A stretch of 64,000 nt of DNA from NCBI RefSeq assembly GCF_007997305.1, contig NZ_VORZ01000001.1:1302001-1366000 (forward strand). Direction: 5' to 3'. This stretch comes from Psychrobacter frigidicola (lineage in GTDB: Bacteria; Pseudomonadota; Gammaproteobacteria; Pseudomonadales; Moraxellaceae). A model generated the notes under the pieces. The model did no database searches. It was given only the letters and a program-made list of their open reading frames with translations, and was not told the origin of the DNA. Of the stretch, positions 17,800-27,521 are shown piece after piece. The position numbers were made by a program, and so were the translations under genes. The first letter of the stretch is position 1, and each line of letters starts with the position of its first letter.

Positions 17800-18126
17800 A
17801 TGATACCTGTACGCATCAAAAATAAGTTTTCTGCTCATCCGCAAAAAGTCATGCGGCCGATTAGTATTCGCCTCTCTGAAGAGATGATTGAGCTACTAGG
17901 GGCAACATCAGCTGAGCTGGGTTTTAAACGCATCCAGGGGCTAATTCGCTTGTATATTCGCCAAGGTCTTGACCGTGATCATCAGGATTATACTTTAGCC
18001 CATGACGAGATATTCATTGAAACTCTGCGTAAAAATGGCGTCAGTCAGCATATTATTGATGAGGCTATCGTTGAGACGCACAATAATAATATGACTCATC
18101 CGTTATCTGGGCTGCAAGATAAATAA
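17800..18126 (+). CDS. hypothetical protein with ribbon-helix-helix-like segment
   Basis: A 108-residue basic protein. Residues about 20-58 (RPISIRLSEEMIELLGATSA then ELGFKRIQGLIRLYIRQGL) have the pattern of a ribbon-helix-helix DNA-binding domain: a beta strand of alternating residues, two helices and a turn. RHH proteins act as dimeric repressors, often of their own operon, but no toxin or partner gene is adjacent here, so it is not obviously an antitoxin. The C-terminal half is helical and acidic. Weak ribosome binding site. Probably a small transcription factor. Confidence 0.65.
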   Translation: MIPVRIKNKFSAHPQKVMRPISIRLSEEMIELLGATSAELGFKRIQGLIRLYIRQGLDRDHQDYTLAHDEIFIETLRKNGVSQHIIDEAIVETHNNNMTHPLSGLQDK

Positions 18127-18513
18127 TAGACGCTATTAATAATAGAAACTCCTTATGTATAAACCAGATTTACTATCGCTTATTGAAAGAAAAAGTCCTA
18201 ATATTAAATGTATGATTAACAAGTATGTTGAGACTAGGTTCGCTTGACAGCGCCTAGTCTTTAGCTTCGTAGCTGTAAGTCTTTCTTATTTTTTCCTTTT
18301 CTCTATAATAAATTCTATTTCTCATCTAACCCTACTCTCTCAGCTTTACCTTCTTGCAAAATTTAACACAGTATTTAATACTGTCTTAGCACTATTCTCC
18401 TTCAAAACGAGGTATATTCAAATTAATGGTCTGTACCAAAATTATACTATGTAGCTGTGCGTCATTAGAGAATAATCAAGCACTGGTATTTGACATTAAC
18501 AAGGAGGTGGTTG
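18127..18513. other. gene-free region with a stem-loop
   Basis: It contains an inverted repeat at 18231-18260 (AGACTAGG with CCTAGTCT, inner CGCT with AGCG) that could end the upstream transcript, though the T-run after it is poor. No other feature seen before the ribosome binding site of the next gene. Confidence 0.4.
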
Positions 18514-19322
18514 ATGGTAGTTTTATTAAAAAAATATTTATCAAGGGGCAATTATAAGTCTTCAAGTAGCTCTGAAAATTTATACTCCTCTGCGCTGGGT
18601 AGTACTGGCACTCAGAGCACGCGTAATGTCCTGTCACTAATTATAGCACTCAGTATAATGCCGGTTATGGCTAGCTGCTCAATGCCGCAAGCGGATCCTA
18701 AGCAACAGACCATACCTACAGACTCTAACCAATGGCAAAAGAAACTGGGTGATACCTTTGAGCAGCTACCTGAAAGCGACCGCCAGCTACTGAGCCGCTA
18801 TATGCTACGCATGAAGCTTATGAGTCAGGGGCGATGCCACGTACTACTATCAAGCAAGCCTTAGTACAGCAGCGCGAGTATGAGCGCTTGCACCCTAACA
18901 ATCCTACTGGTAAGAAAAGTCCGATTGTCGCTAGCAAACAAGCTGGTACTACCAACCAACAAATTTATTCTATTGCCCTACTGCCAGTAAAAACCAGCGA
19001 TAGTGACAGCTTAAACCAAGTGAAGTTGCAATTTATGCTGTCTAATGAGGGCAAAGTTCCTATTAGGAGCTTTAAGGGGTCGCTGCTGATGCAGGATGCT
19101 AAGCTGCCTAAAGGTAAACGCTTTAATATACCTCTTACGCGGTTCGTACCTCCTATCCAGCCTGACCAGTCCGGTAAAATAGTTATTGAGAGTAGTATCG
19201 AAGACATCAACGTTATGCGCGCCATTAAAAATGCGCAAGATGTCACCATAGTGATTAGTGAAGGCGCATTGACGCTTACTGACGGCCAAAAGCTTGAGTT
19301 TAAAGATGAACTGGTTAAGTAG
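18514..19322 (+). pseudogene. lipoprotein gene with a one-base frameshift
   Basis: The frame from the ATG at 18514 (AAGGAGG 7 bases upstream) encodes a long N-terminus, a hydrophobic segment and a lipobox-like VMASC, then runs out of frame near 18815. The reading continues in another frame to 19322 with a segment (AYESGAMPRTTIKQAL) that belongs to the same protein. Adding back one A in the AA at 18814-18815 gives one continuous frame of 269 codons. The second part carries no start signals of its own. The likely original product is an outer or inner membrane lipoprotein of about 269 residues with no recognised enzyme motif. A sequencing error is the alternative. Confidence 0.7.
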
Positions 19323-19346
19323 TTTTTAATGAAACATACAGCCATA

Positions 19347-19382
19347 GAAAAAGCCCCAATCATTTGCCGATTGGGGCTTTTT
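19347..19382. terminator. bidirectional terminator
   Basis: AAAAAGCCCCAATC pairs with GATTGGGGCTTTTT. It lies between two converging lipoprotein genes. Confidence 0.85.
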
Positions 19383-19420
19383 AATTCTATTTATTAATTT
19401 TTACTAATAATGTTTACTAT

Positions 19421-20305
19421 TTAAGAACCTTGTCCACCAAAAATCAATCCACGTCTTTTGTTATCGTCAATACCAACCACTATCAACTCGTTAGTAGCAT
19501 CAAGATGACCGACTCCTTTAAATATTTGATTGGCTGGGTAACAAGGCGCGTTACCCAATCTAACTGTACTTACAAAATACATAGCCGATTTGGTGTTTTT
19601 TTGAGGGAAGCTCAGATCGCCGCTTACTTTGCAGCCTTCTACACTTGAGCCACTGAAGCTACCATCTGAATTGACTGTTATTCTTGCAGAATCCACACCA
19701 CCCTTACTGATGTAGACATTGCCATTAAACGTCTTGTTAGCTATTCTAGCAAGAGACTGCTGCGGAGAAGATAACTGGTTATTATAAGATAAACTATAAC
19801 TGTCACTGATTTTAGAGCCCTCAGGAATGAGAGTGCCGCTTAGCATCACTTTATTTTGGTAGCTACCTTTGATAGTCACCTTATCTGCACTATCATCTAT
19901 AGATGCATAGTCTCTACCTTCCCCGTTTATCTCACTATTTACAGCCTTTAAATTCGCGTTTATAAATCCTGTATTGATGTCTAAGTCTGCGTTATCTCCA
20001 TATACGAACCAAATATTATTATCTTGATCAATAATGCCTTTTACCGTCTGGTTTCTACCTGTCGTTCCTGTATAAATACCTGCTAACGATTCGCTGGTAG
20101 AGCCTTCATTTGTATTACCTGGTCCTGGAGGCGGCGTACTTGAATCAGTCGGTGGTTGATTTGGCGTAGAGCCACCTTGATTAGGCGGCGTTGGTTGTAC
20201 TGTGCCCCCAGGTGGCAGTCCAGGCATTACTCCCGGTCTAGAGTCATCACTACCACATCCTAAAAGACCTATACCTATCAATACGTACAATGCTGTTTTT
20301 TTCAC
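19421..20305 (-). CDS. hypothetical lipoprotein with proline-rich linker
   Basis: A 294-residue predicted lipoprotein: signal peptide MKKTALYVLIGIGLLGC with the lipobox LLGC (lipidated Cys17), then a Pro/Gly/Thr/Ser-rich linker to about residue 75, then a region of repeated beta-strand-like segments (AGIYTGTT, WFVYGDN, VTIKGSY, MLSGTL) with several GxYxG turns, as in small beta-barrel or lipocalin-like surface proteins. Two cysteines near residues 225 and 256 may pair. Function not known. Transcribed away from tRNA-Ser. Confidence 0.85.
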   Translation of the reverse strand: MKKTALYVLIGIGLLGCGSDDSRPGVMPGLPPGGTVQPTPPNQGGSTPNQPPTDSSTPPPGPGNTNEGSTSESLAGIYTGTTGRNQTVKGIIDQDNNIWFVYGDNADLDINTGFINANLKAVNSEINGEGRDYASIDDSADKVTIKGSYQNKVMLSGTLIPEGSKISDSYSLSYNNQLSSPQQSLARIANKTFNGNVYISKGGVDSARITVNSDGSFSGSSVEGCKVSGDLSFPQKNTKSAMYFVSTVRLGNAPCYPANQIFKGVGHLDATNELIVVGIDDNKRRGLIFGGQGS

Positions 20306-20431
20306 TATGCCAACCCCAAGTTATACTGCCAAAATTATATGAGGATAGACAATAATTCAGTAATAGGCAATAGACATCTCTTGTCTTTATATAATGTCGT
20401 AGAAAATTCAGTTTAAAATAAACGTCCCCAA

Positions 20432-20467
20432 TAAAAAAGCCCTCATCAATAATGATGAGGGCTTTTT
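20432..20467. terminator. terminator downstream of tRNA-Ser
   Basis: AAAAAAGCCCTCATC pairs with GATGAGGGCTTTTTT around AATAAT, just after the 3' end of tRNA-Ser on the minus strand; it would also insulate the lipoprotein gene start. Confidence 0.85.
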
Positions 20468-20482
20468 TATTGTACTTAAATT

Positions 20483-20573
20483 TGGCGGAGACGGAGAGAT
20501 TCGAACTCTCGAAGGGCTATGAACCCTTGTCGGTTTTCAAGACCGGTGCATTCAACCGCTCTGCCACGTCTCC
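20483..20573 (-). tRNA. tRNA-Ser (UGA)
   Basis: A 91-base type II tRNA with acceptor GGAGACG/CGTCTCC, encoded CCA, a long variable arm and anticodon TGA in CTTGAAA, which reads UCA and related serine codons. It sits 61 bases after the GAPDH-type gene on the same strand and may be read from that promoter. Confidence 0.96.
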
Positions 20574-20634
20574 ATTGGTGCATCATTATAGCGATATAAT
20601 AGGAGAATGCAAGCAAATATCTAAAAAAGTTAGA

Positions 20635-21816
20635 TTATTTAGCGGATATAGGCTGTTTATTAGCAGACTGTTTGCTAGATGCTAGATGTAGACACATATC
20701 AAGCAAACGATTGGCATAGCCCCATTCATTATCATACCAAGCAAAAACTTTATACTGGTTACCGACTTGCATCAATTGCTGGCCATCAATAATAAGTGAT
20801 TCAGGCTGATGAATAAAGTCGCTTGAGACCAAAGGCTCATCAGTATAAGCCATGATATTAATTAAGTATCCTTCACTAGCAGATTTGAGCGCCTCTCTCA
20901 TTGCCTCGATACTAACATCTGGTGTACTAAACACAAAGGTCACGTCAATAGCCGCGACGTTAATCGTTGGTACACGGATAGAATGACCATTAATTTTACC
21001 AATCATATTGGGCAATACGCGCTCAGTGGCAGCGATACTACTCGACGTCGTTGGGATTATATTATATCCCGATGCCCGCGCCCGTCTTGGGTCGCGGTGC
21101 GCTTGGTCGAGCACCGTCTGGTCAGCGGTGACCGCATGAATCTCGGTCATCATTGCTGACTCTACCCCAAAGGCTTTATCCAAAGTATCAATCAATGGTA
21201 CTAACGCCTGCGTGGTACAAGAAACGCTGGAAATAATCGGTAAACCAGTCGTCAGCTCATCGCTATTGACGCCCATGACGATACAAGCATCAACATTATC
21301 AAAAGGCGCTGCACCAATAATAACTTGGCTGGCACCTGCGTCAATATGTAAGCTTGCTTGCTCATAAGAGCGAAGATAGCCGGTACATTCGAGCACCACG
21401 TCAATACCAAGCTTTTTCCAGGGAAGCTGTTGCGGATCTGCTTCTGACAGCATGCGAATACAGTAAGTGTAATCATTTTTGGTCAGACACAGTTGCGTCT
21501 CGCTAGTCTCATTACCATCATGAGTCACCAATTCTGCATTCACCCCAAGGCGGCTTAAGCGACCATGCGTGGTATCAAATTTGAGCAGATGCAATAGAAT
21601 ATCAGCGGGCGCTAAATCATTAATTGCCACCACATGAATGGCCCGTCCCAACACTTCAAAACGCTCTAGTAGCGCACGTAGCACATTGCGCCCTATACGT
21701 CCAAAGCCGTTAATCGCCACTCTGAGAGGCTGTGTGTGTTCATTATTAGCATGAAAAGCGGTCGCTACCGCAAAGTCGGAGGTCAGACAGTATTTGGCAC
21801 TAGAAAAATCAGGCAT
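20635..21816 (-). CDS. glyceraldehyde-3-phosphate / erythrose-4-phosphate dehydrogenase family protein
   Basis: An NAD-dependent phosphorylating dehydrogenase of 393 residues. Motifs: NAD-binding INGFGRIGRN at 35-44, the AINDL turn near 64-68, the catalytic cysteine C200 in SVSCTTQ, the catalytic histidine in EIHAVTADQ, and a C-terminal WYDNEWGYANRLLD. The RVPTINVAAID stretch and SDFIHQPES block resemble erythrose-4-phosphate dehydrogenase as well as GAPDH, so substrate (glycolytic/gluconeogenic, or E4P for vitamin B6) is uncertain. The usual Asn after CTT is Gln here, as in other Moraxellaceae enzymes. About 29 residues precede the core domain. Confidence 0.9.
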   Translation of the reverse strand: MPDFSSAKYCLTSDFAVATAFHANNEHTQPLRVAINGFGRIGRNVLRALLERFEVLGRAIHVVAINDLAPADILLHLLKFDTTHGRLSRLGVNAELVTHDGNETSETQLCLTKNDYTYCIRMLSEADPQQLPWKKLGIDVVLECTGYLRSYEQASLHIDAGASQVIIGAAPFDNVDACIVMGVNSDELTTGLPIISSVSCTTQALVPLIDTLDKAFGVESAMMTEIHAVTADQTVLDQAHRDPRRARASGYNIIPTTSSSIAATERVLPNMIGKINGHSIRVPTINVAAIDVTFVFSTPDVSIEAMREALKSASEGYLINIMAYTDEPLVSSDFIHQPESLIIDGQQLMQVGNQYKVFAWYDNEWGYANRLLDMCLHLASSKQSANKQPISAK

Positions 21817-21974
21817 AAAAAGGTATCACTATCCATGTGGAGAAACGGGGTATTCAGGCGGCATATAGAAAATGACGGCATGACGTTAAGCAAGTTCTGA
21901 GGGAACCCACTTTCAAAATCTCAATTATGAGGGACTGTCTATAAATGACTGCAATGAATAATTATTATGAAAAC

Positions 21975-23903
21975 TTATGGGGTAATAAAAATTAGTGCCA
22001 AACGAATAGTATTGTAATCAATACTTTGTTTGAGATGCTCATATGTGGGTTTAATCTTAATACTGCCATCATCATTGAAATCATTAGGATTGTTGGCAAC
22101 TTTAATGGTGACATAAGCGTTACCAACGGCAGTCATCACCGCATCGTCAGGACGCAAATGGTCACAAGCAAGGCTGGGGTCTTCACGTTTAAGGTCACTA
22201 ATATGGCGCATAATGGTCGATTGTGCAAGTCCACGTGTATGCGCAATATCCGCAATACTCAAGCTTTCTTCTAATAACAGCCGTGTGGCAAGCAAGGTAC
22301 TCTCAGATTTATCAGAGATTTGATTGCCTAGTTTTTGTTTTTTATCTTGCTGCGCTAATTGCTGTTCACGACGCTTTTTTTGTAAGCTGGCATAAGCCTC
22401 AATAACGGACTTACTAAGCGTACCGCCAGATTTTAGAATGAATTTATCATGTGCTTGCTTCATGCTTTTTTCATCGAGCATCGCATAGTTAGCATCGGCT
22501 TCATCTGACAAGATTAAAAAGCGCTTGTCTGCGCCGCGTGCTAAAGGATCAAGCTGTAAGCTCATCTCATTCATACCCAGCAGTTGTAAGCCCGCGAGCG
22601 ACTTAAGGCGCGATAACGCCACATAGCCTTGCCCCAGCTCAAAGGTGCGCGATAAGTCAATCTCAGCTGCTTCTAAAGTCATACCTTGCGACTTGTGAAT
22701 AGTAATTGCCCATGCCAGACATAACGGTACTTGCTCATAACTTGCCAGTACCTCGCCGTGCTCATCTTCAATAATCCACTCTTCGGGTTCAGCAATCACT
22801 TCACGCCCTGAGTTCAATCTAACCACCGGCATTTTTTGCGGTGCAGGTTTTTTACCTTTAGCCTTAGGCTTTTCTTTGTCATTAGCACTAGCATCAGCCT
22901 TTTCTTTAACGCTTATTGCTCCATCGGCATTCATATCAGCTAAAGCATCACTTTTGGCCTTATGTTTATTATCGTCAACTTTTACTGCTGCAAAGCCAAT
23001 CAGCTCGCCCATCGTACCGTTTGAAACTCCGAGCTCAGTGTTATTTTTGATAAACATCACCTTTGCGCCCACTTTTAGAGTCAGCTCATCTTGGGTGCGC
23101 ACGGTCTTTTTTAGAGTTTCAACCAACTTAGTATCACCGATCAAAGCCGCATCAAAACGCATAGTCTCACCAGTTAAATCGGCCAACTCTTTATCATTGA
23201 TTTTATTGACATTCAAATTATGGGTATAAAGACGCGTACGTTTGATATCGATATCTTGATTAAAGGTATTTTCAAGGGCAGCAATCGACTCAAAGCTCAC
23301 CTCCTGACGACGAATCTGATTTAAAATATCGTCTAAATCAAGCCCACCATTTGCCTCTTCGCTGACTTGCCGATGCTGCTCACTCAGATAACAAATATGA
23401 AATTCAGCATCCAGCCATGCTTGCGACATAAATGCGAACTTCTCACGATTGCTCTCACCGCGACTGCCAATCGGCGGCAACTGAAAAAAATCTCCGGCGA
23501 CTACCACTTGGATACCACCAAATGCTAGTGGACTTTTGCGCACGTGTTTGAGTACTTCATTAACAACATTAAGTTGCTTAGCATGCAGCATCGATATCTC
23601 GTCAATGATAAGCACTTGAGTATCTTTGAGCCTGTCTGCTAGAAATTGCTTACGAGCAAGATTGGTTAAATCACGCTCGCTTAGCTCATCTTTGATACCG
23701 ATACCTGACCAGCTATGAATAGTCGTGCCACTCATATGCGTGGCAGCGATACCGGTGCTTGCAGTGACGGCCACGGGCACACGACGGGCGCGTAGATAAT
23801 TGATATATTGATTAAGGGTATAGGTCTTACCGGAACCTGCTGAACCTGTTAAAAAGACGTTTTGACCTGTTTTTAAAATATCAAGAGCAGAAGATTGACG
23901 CAT
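21975..23903 (-). CDS. Pif1/RecD-like superfamily 1 DNA helicase with C-terminal HTH
   Basis: An ATP-dependent helicase of 642 residues. Motifs in order: Walker A GSAGSGKT at 20-27, motif Ia TASTGIAATH, motif II IIDEISML, the motif III region VVVAGDFFQLPP, then a 2B-like region and, near 430-445, the Pif1 signature (AWAITIHKSQGMTL) and YVALSRL. A charged low-complexity Lys/Ala/Asp insert lies at about 310-350. Near the C-terminus a helix-turn-helix (SLSIADIAHTRGLAQSTIMRHI) is seen. Pif1-like helicases resolve structured DNA and stalled forks. The ATG at 23903 is used since the upstream 18 residues precede no known domain. Single gene. Confidence 0.9.
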   Translation of the reverse strand: MRQSSALDILKTGQNVFLTGSAGSGKTYTLNQYINYLRARRVPVAVTASTGIAATHMSGTTIHSWSGIGIKDELSERDLTNLARKQFLADRLKDTQVLIIDEISMLHAKQLNVVNEVLKHVRKSPLAFGGIQVVVAGDFFQLPPIGSRGESNREKFAFMSQAWLDAEFHICYLSEQHRQVSEEANGGLDLDDILNQIRRQEVSFESIAALENTFNQDIDIKRTRLYTHNLNVNKINDKELADLTGETMRFDAALIGDTKLVETLKKTVRTQDELTLKVGAKVMFIKNNTELGVSNGTMGELIGFAAVKVDDNKHKAKSDALADMNADGAISVKEKADASANDKEKPKAKGKKPAPQKMPVVRLNSGREVIAEPEEWIIEDEHGEVLASYEQVPLCLAWAITIHKSQGMTLEAAEIDLSRTFELGQGYVALSRLKSLAGLQLLGMNEMSLQLDPLARGADKRFLILSDEADANYAMLDEKSMKQAHDKFILKSGGTLSKSVIEAYASLQKKRREQQLAQQDKKQKLGNQISDKSESTLLATRLLLEESLSIADIAHTRGLAQSTIMRHISDLKREDPSLACDHLRPDDAVMTAVGNAYVTIKVANNPNDFNDDGSIKIKPTYEHLKQSIDYNTIRLALIFITP

Positions 23904-24294
23904 ATATCCAAACCAACCAATAACATGAGAAAAGGAGAGCGCTGCTATTGAAATCATTCAATAGCTAGCCGTGTAACATCCAGTAAAAATAAAATGGTGT
24001 GACTGTCTACTAAGAATAGCAATCTACAGAAGCACCAATTATAACAGCTGTACAAGCTTTGCGAACCTATTTGGACATAGAAAAGCCCATAACTTAAATT
24101 TATGAACACCTAAACAAAACTTTATTAAAAGTTATTAGCACTCTAATCAAAAGTTCAGTACGATAGAATGGTAACTTGATCAGGAAGATCTAGTAGCGAT
24201 TGCTTCAGCATTTATTTTTTGTACTGGTTTATAAAATAATAAATAGCGGTTGATATATGATCTACTTTACATATAACACAACAAGGAATAGTTT
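23904..24294. other. divergent promoter region between the helicase and the aldehyde dehydrogenase
   Basis: No gene. A plausible promoter for the dehydrogenase is TTGATA (24250-24255) and TATAAC (24272-24277), 16 bases apart, followed by an AAGGA ribosome binding site. An earlier start for the helicase at 23957 would use the left edge. Confidence 0.4.
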
Positions 24295-25821
24295 ATGTTA
24301 TACGCTTATCCTAATACCGAAAGCAGTCCAGTACAATTCCGCGATAAATACGACAACTTTATTAACGGAGAGTGGACCCCACCCGTTGATGGTGAATATT
24401 TCGACAATCCTAGTCCCATCGATGGTAAAACCATCTGTCAAGTCGCACGCTCCAAAGCCGCTGATATCGAAAAAGCCTTAGATGCCGCGCATGCCGCAAA
24501 AGACGCTTGGGGCAAAACCAGTGTCACTGAACGCTCTAAGATGTTGCTCAAGCTTGCCGATGGTATCGAAGCCAACCTTGAAAAAATCGCTATTGCTGAA
24601 TGCTATGAGAATGGCAAACCCGTTCGTGAGACCCTTGCCGCCGATATTCCCATAGCCATCGACCATTTACGTTACTTCGCTGGCGTTATCCGCGCGCAAG
24701 AAAGCGGCATCAGCCAAATCGATGAGGATACTGTCGCCTATCATTTCCATGAACCGCTAGGCATCGTCGGTCAAATCATTCCTTGGAACTTCCCTATTTT
24801 AATGGCAATCTGGAAAATTGCCCCTGCCCTTGCCGCCGGTAACTGTGTCGTCCTCAAGCCTGCCGAGCAAACGCCCGCTTCTATTTTATACCTACTTGAC
24901 TTAATAGGCGCAGCGGACATTTTACCTAAAGGCGTTCTTAACGTCGTTAACGGCTTCGGTGTTGAAGCCGGTAAGCCGCTTGCCTCTAATCCGCGCATCG
25001 ATAAAGTCTCCTTTACTGGTGAGACCACTACTGGTCGCCTCATCATGCAATACGCTAGTGAAAACATCATTCCGGTGACGTTAGAGCTTGGTGGTAAAAG
25101 TCCAAATATCTTCTTTGCCGATGTGATGGATGAAGACGATGACTTCTTAGATAAAGCAGTTGAAGGCTTGGTCATGTTTGCACTGAACCAAGGTGAGGTC
25201 TGTACTTGCCCGTCACGCGCCCTCGTTCATGAAAGCATCTATGATGAATTTATGAAACGCTGTATCGCTCGCGTTAAAGCCATCAAAATGGGCAACCCAC
25301 TCGATACTGATACTATGATTGGCGCCCAAGCCAGCTCTGACCAGTTAGAAAAAATCCTCTCTTATCTTGATATCGGTAAAAAAGAAGGCGCCAAAGTCCT
25401 TGTGGGCGGTGAACTCGCCAAACATGATGGCGACATGGCAAACGGCTACTATGTACAGCCAACCATCTTTGAAGGCACGAACGATATGCGCGTGTTCCAA
25501 GAAGAAATCTTTGGTCCTGTACTTGCCGTCACTACCTTTAAAGATGATGAAGATGCTATGGCTATTGCCAATGACACCTTATACGGTCTTGGTGCTGGGG
25601 TGTGGACGCGTAACGGCACTCGCGCTTATCGTTTCGGTCGTGGCATTAAAGCCGGTCGCGTTTGGACAAATTGCTACCACCTCTATCCTGCACATTCAGC
25701 GTTTGGTGGTTATAAGCAGTCTGGTATTGGCCGCGAAAACCATCTAATGATGCTCGGGCATTATCAGCAAACCAAAAACATGCTGGTCTCTTATAGCCCT
25801 AAAGCGATGGGTTTCTTCTAA
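24295..25821 (+). CDS. NAD-dependent aldehyde dehydrogenase (AldB/ExaC type)
   Basis: A 508-residue aldehyde dehydrogenase that oxidises acetaldehyde and similar aldehydes to acids. Motifs: the IPWNFP segment of the NAD site near 163, KPAEQTP near 189, the general-base glutamate in LELGGKSPN near 262-270 and the catalytic C303 in EVCTCPSR. The overall text and length are those of the AldB/ExaC/AcoD group, which carry a DUF779 partner. It is followed 98 bases later by the alcohol dehydrogenase, so ethanol to acetate is the likely pathway. Cytosolic. Confidence 0.92.
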   Translation: MLYAYPNTESSPVQFRDKYDNFINGEWTPPVDGEYFDNPSPIDGKTICQVARSKAADIEKALDAAHAAKDAWGKTSVTERSKMLLKLADGIEANLEKIAIAECYENGKPVRETLAADIPIAIDHLRYFAGVIRAQESGISQIDEDTVAYHFHEPLGIVGQIIPWNFPILMAIWKIAPALAAGNCVVLKPAEQTPASILYLLDLIGAADILPKGVLNVVNGFGVEAGKPLASNPRIDKVSFTGETTTGRLIMQYASENIIPVTLELGGKSPNIFFADVMDEDDDFLDKAVEGLVMFALNQGEVCTCPSRALVHESIYDEFMKRCIARVKAIKMGNPLDTDTMIGAQASSDQLEKILSYLDIGKKEGAKVLVGGELAKHDGDMANGYYVQPTIFEGTNDMRVFQEEIFGPVLAVTTFKDDEDAMAIANDTLYGLGAGVWTRNGTRAYRFGRGIKAGRVWTNCYHLYPAHSAFGGYKQSGIGRENHLMMLGHYQQTKNMLVSYSPKAMGFF

Positions 25822-25919
25822 GCCGCTTGCTTATGGTATTTTATTTGTAGAGTCGTGAAATTATAAAATAGATGTTTTTTAATCATTAAAACTGAAAGAA
25901 AGTAACTAGGAGTACTATC

Positions 25920-26948
25920 ATGAGTAATAAAATGAAAGCAGCGGTATTACATGAATTTGGTCAGCCTTTGCAGATTGAAGAAGTTGATATTCCAACGCCA
26001 GGTGCTGGTGAAATCCTCGTCAAGATGCAAGCCTCAGGCGTTTGTCATACTGACTTACATGCCATTGAAGGTGATTGGCCAGTTAAGCCTAGCCCACCAT
26101 TTATCCCTGGACACGAAGGTGTAGGCCTAATTACTGCTGTTGGCGAAGGCGTCACCCATGTGAAAGAAGGCGACCGCGTGGGCGTTGCTTGGTTGTACTC
26201 TGCCTGCGGTCACTGTACCCATTGTTTGGGCGGCTGGGAAACCTTATGTGAGAGTCAACAGAACTCTGGCTATTCAGTTAACGGCAGTTTTGCAGAATAC
26301 GTGCTGGCCAATGCTGACTATGTGGGCATTATACCCGATAACGTTGATTCTATTGAGATTGCCCCCGTGTTGTGTGCAGGCGTGACGGTGTATAAAGGCC
26401 TAAAAATGACTGAAGCCCGTCCAGGTGATTGGGTCGTCATCTCAGGTATCGGTGGACTGGGTCACATGGCCGTACAGTACGCGATTGCTATGGGATTAAA
26501 CGTTGCCGCTGTAGATATTGACGACGAGAAGCTTGAATTTGCCAAAAAATTAGGCGCGACTGTCATTGTTAATGCTAAAAATACTGATCCCGGCGAGTAT
26601 CTAAAACAAGAGATTGGTGGTGCTCATGGCGTACTAGTGACAGCCGTATCCTCTATAGCATTCGATCAAGCGCTGAGTATGGTAAGACGTGGTGGTACCG
26701 TAGTATTCAATGGTTTACCAACGGGTGATTTCCCAGTATCGATTTTTGATACCGTTCTGAACGGTATTACCATTCGTGGCTCAATTGTGGGTACGCGGCT
26801 TGATTTGCAAGAGTCGTTGAATATGGCAGCAGCAGGCAAAGTAAAAGCGACGGTCGCCGCTGAGCCGTTAGAGAATATAAATGATATTTTTGAGCGTATG
26901 CGTAAAGGACAAATCGAAGGTCGTATTGTTATCGACTATGCCATGTAA
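25920..26948 (+). CDS. adhP: zinc-dependent alcohol dehydrogenase AdhP
   Basis: A 342-residue medium-chain dehydrogenase that oxidises ethanol and other primary alcohols with NAD. Catalytic zinc ligands are C42 (with H43) and H65-E66 and the later Cys of [10 protein letters not shown]; the structural zinc is held by the four cysteines of [16 protein letters not shown]. The NAD site is [13 protein letters not shown]. The length, the [12 protein letters not shown] block and this cysteine arrangement match AdhP. The ribosome binding site is AGGAG. It lies between the aldehyde dehydrogenase and DUF779 genes, all on the same strand. Confidence 0.94.
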   Translation: MSNKMKAAVLHEFGQPLQIEEVDIPTPGAGEILVKMQASGVCHTDLHAIEGDWPVKPSPPFIPGHEGVGLITAVGEGVTHVKEGDRVGVAWLYSACGHCTHCLGGWETLCESQQNSGYSVNGSFAEYVLANADYVGIIPDNVDSIEIAPVLCAGVTVYKGLKMTEARPGDWVVISGIGGLGHMAVQYAIAMGLNVAAVDIDDEKLEFAKKLGATVIVNAKNTDPGEYLKQEIGGAHGVLVTAVSSIAFDQALSMVRRGGTVVFNGLPTGDFPVSIFDTVLNGITIRGSIVGTRLDLQESLNMAAAGKVKATVAAEPLENINDIFERMRKGQIEGRIVIDYAM

Positions 26949-27160
26949 CTGTAGGACAGTTTGATGATTAGCACGTTTGATAGTTAGTATATTTGATAAA
27001 CAATATGCTTAATCATTAATAACTTAGTCATAAATAACGGGTCGTATTATCTTCAGCCACATGCTATTAATAATGTGAATGAATATGATACGACCTTTAA
27101 TGTTTTATATATAACGCTTATTTCCAATAAAGTTATAGCCCTAACAATGAGGAGTATGAC

Positions 27161-27493
27161 ATGAAGCTTGACGCTACAGAATCCTGTAAAGAACTGATTG
27201 AACTCTTAAATTCAAAGCACGGCGAGCTGATGTTTCATCTATCGGGTGGCTGTTGTGATGGTAGCTCTCCGATGTGCTATCCATTAGGCGAGTTTAAAGT
27301 GGGCGGTCAAGATGTACTCATCGGTGAACTGGCTGGCTGTCCTTTTTATATGGGTAAGCCGCAATATAAGCTATGGCAGCATACTGATTTAACTATCGAT
27401 GTGGTCAACGGTCGCGGTGCGAGCTTTTCACTCGAGATACCGGAGGGCAAACGCTTTATTGTGCGCTCTGAGATATGTGCGGTTGAAGAATAA
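27161..27493 (+). CDS. DUF779 family protein
   Basis: A 110-residue cytosolic protein of DUF779, which is typically encoded next to aldehyde dehydrogenases of the AcoD/ExaC type. It carries a cysteine cluster (GGCCDGSSPMCYP near 30-42, and GCPFYMG near 71-77) that may bind metal. The function is not established; co-occurrence suggests support of the dehydrogenase. GAGGAG stands before the ATG. An inverted repeat (27040-27095) lies in the 210-base gap upstream. Confidence 0.88.
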   Translation: MKLDATESCKELIELLNSKHGELMFHLSGGCCDGSSPMCYPLGEFKVGGQDVLIGELAGCPFYMGKPQYKLWQHTDLTIDVVNGRGASFSLEIPEGKRFIVRSEICAVEE

Positions 27494-27521
27494 ACCACAT
27501 TATTTAGTAGCAAGTTATCAA

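Noticed and set aside
18155..18247. 30-codon open frame starting at an ATG
   Set aside because: No ribosome binding site, no family, and it ends inside the stem-loop region.
17148..20573. tRNA genes as integration sites for an island
   Set aside because: No integrase, no duplicated tRNA 3' ends beyond the two full tRNA-Asn copies, and the enclosed genes look native.
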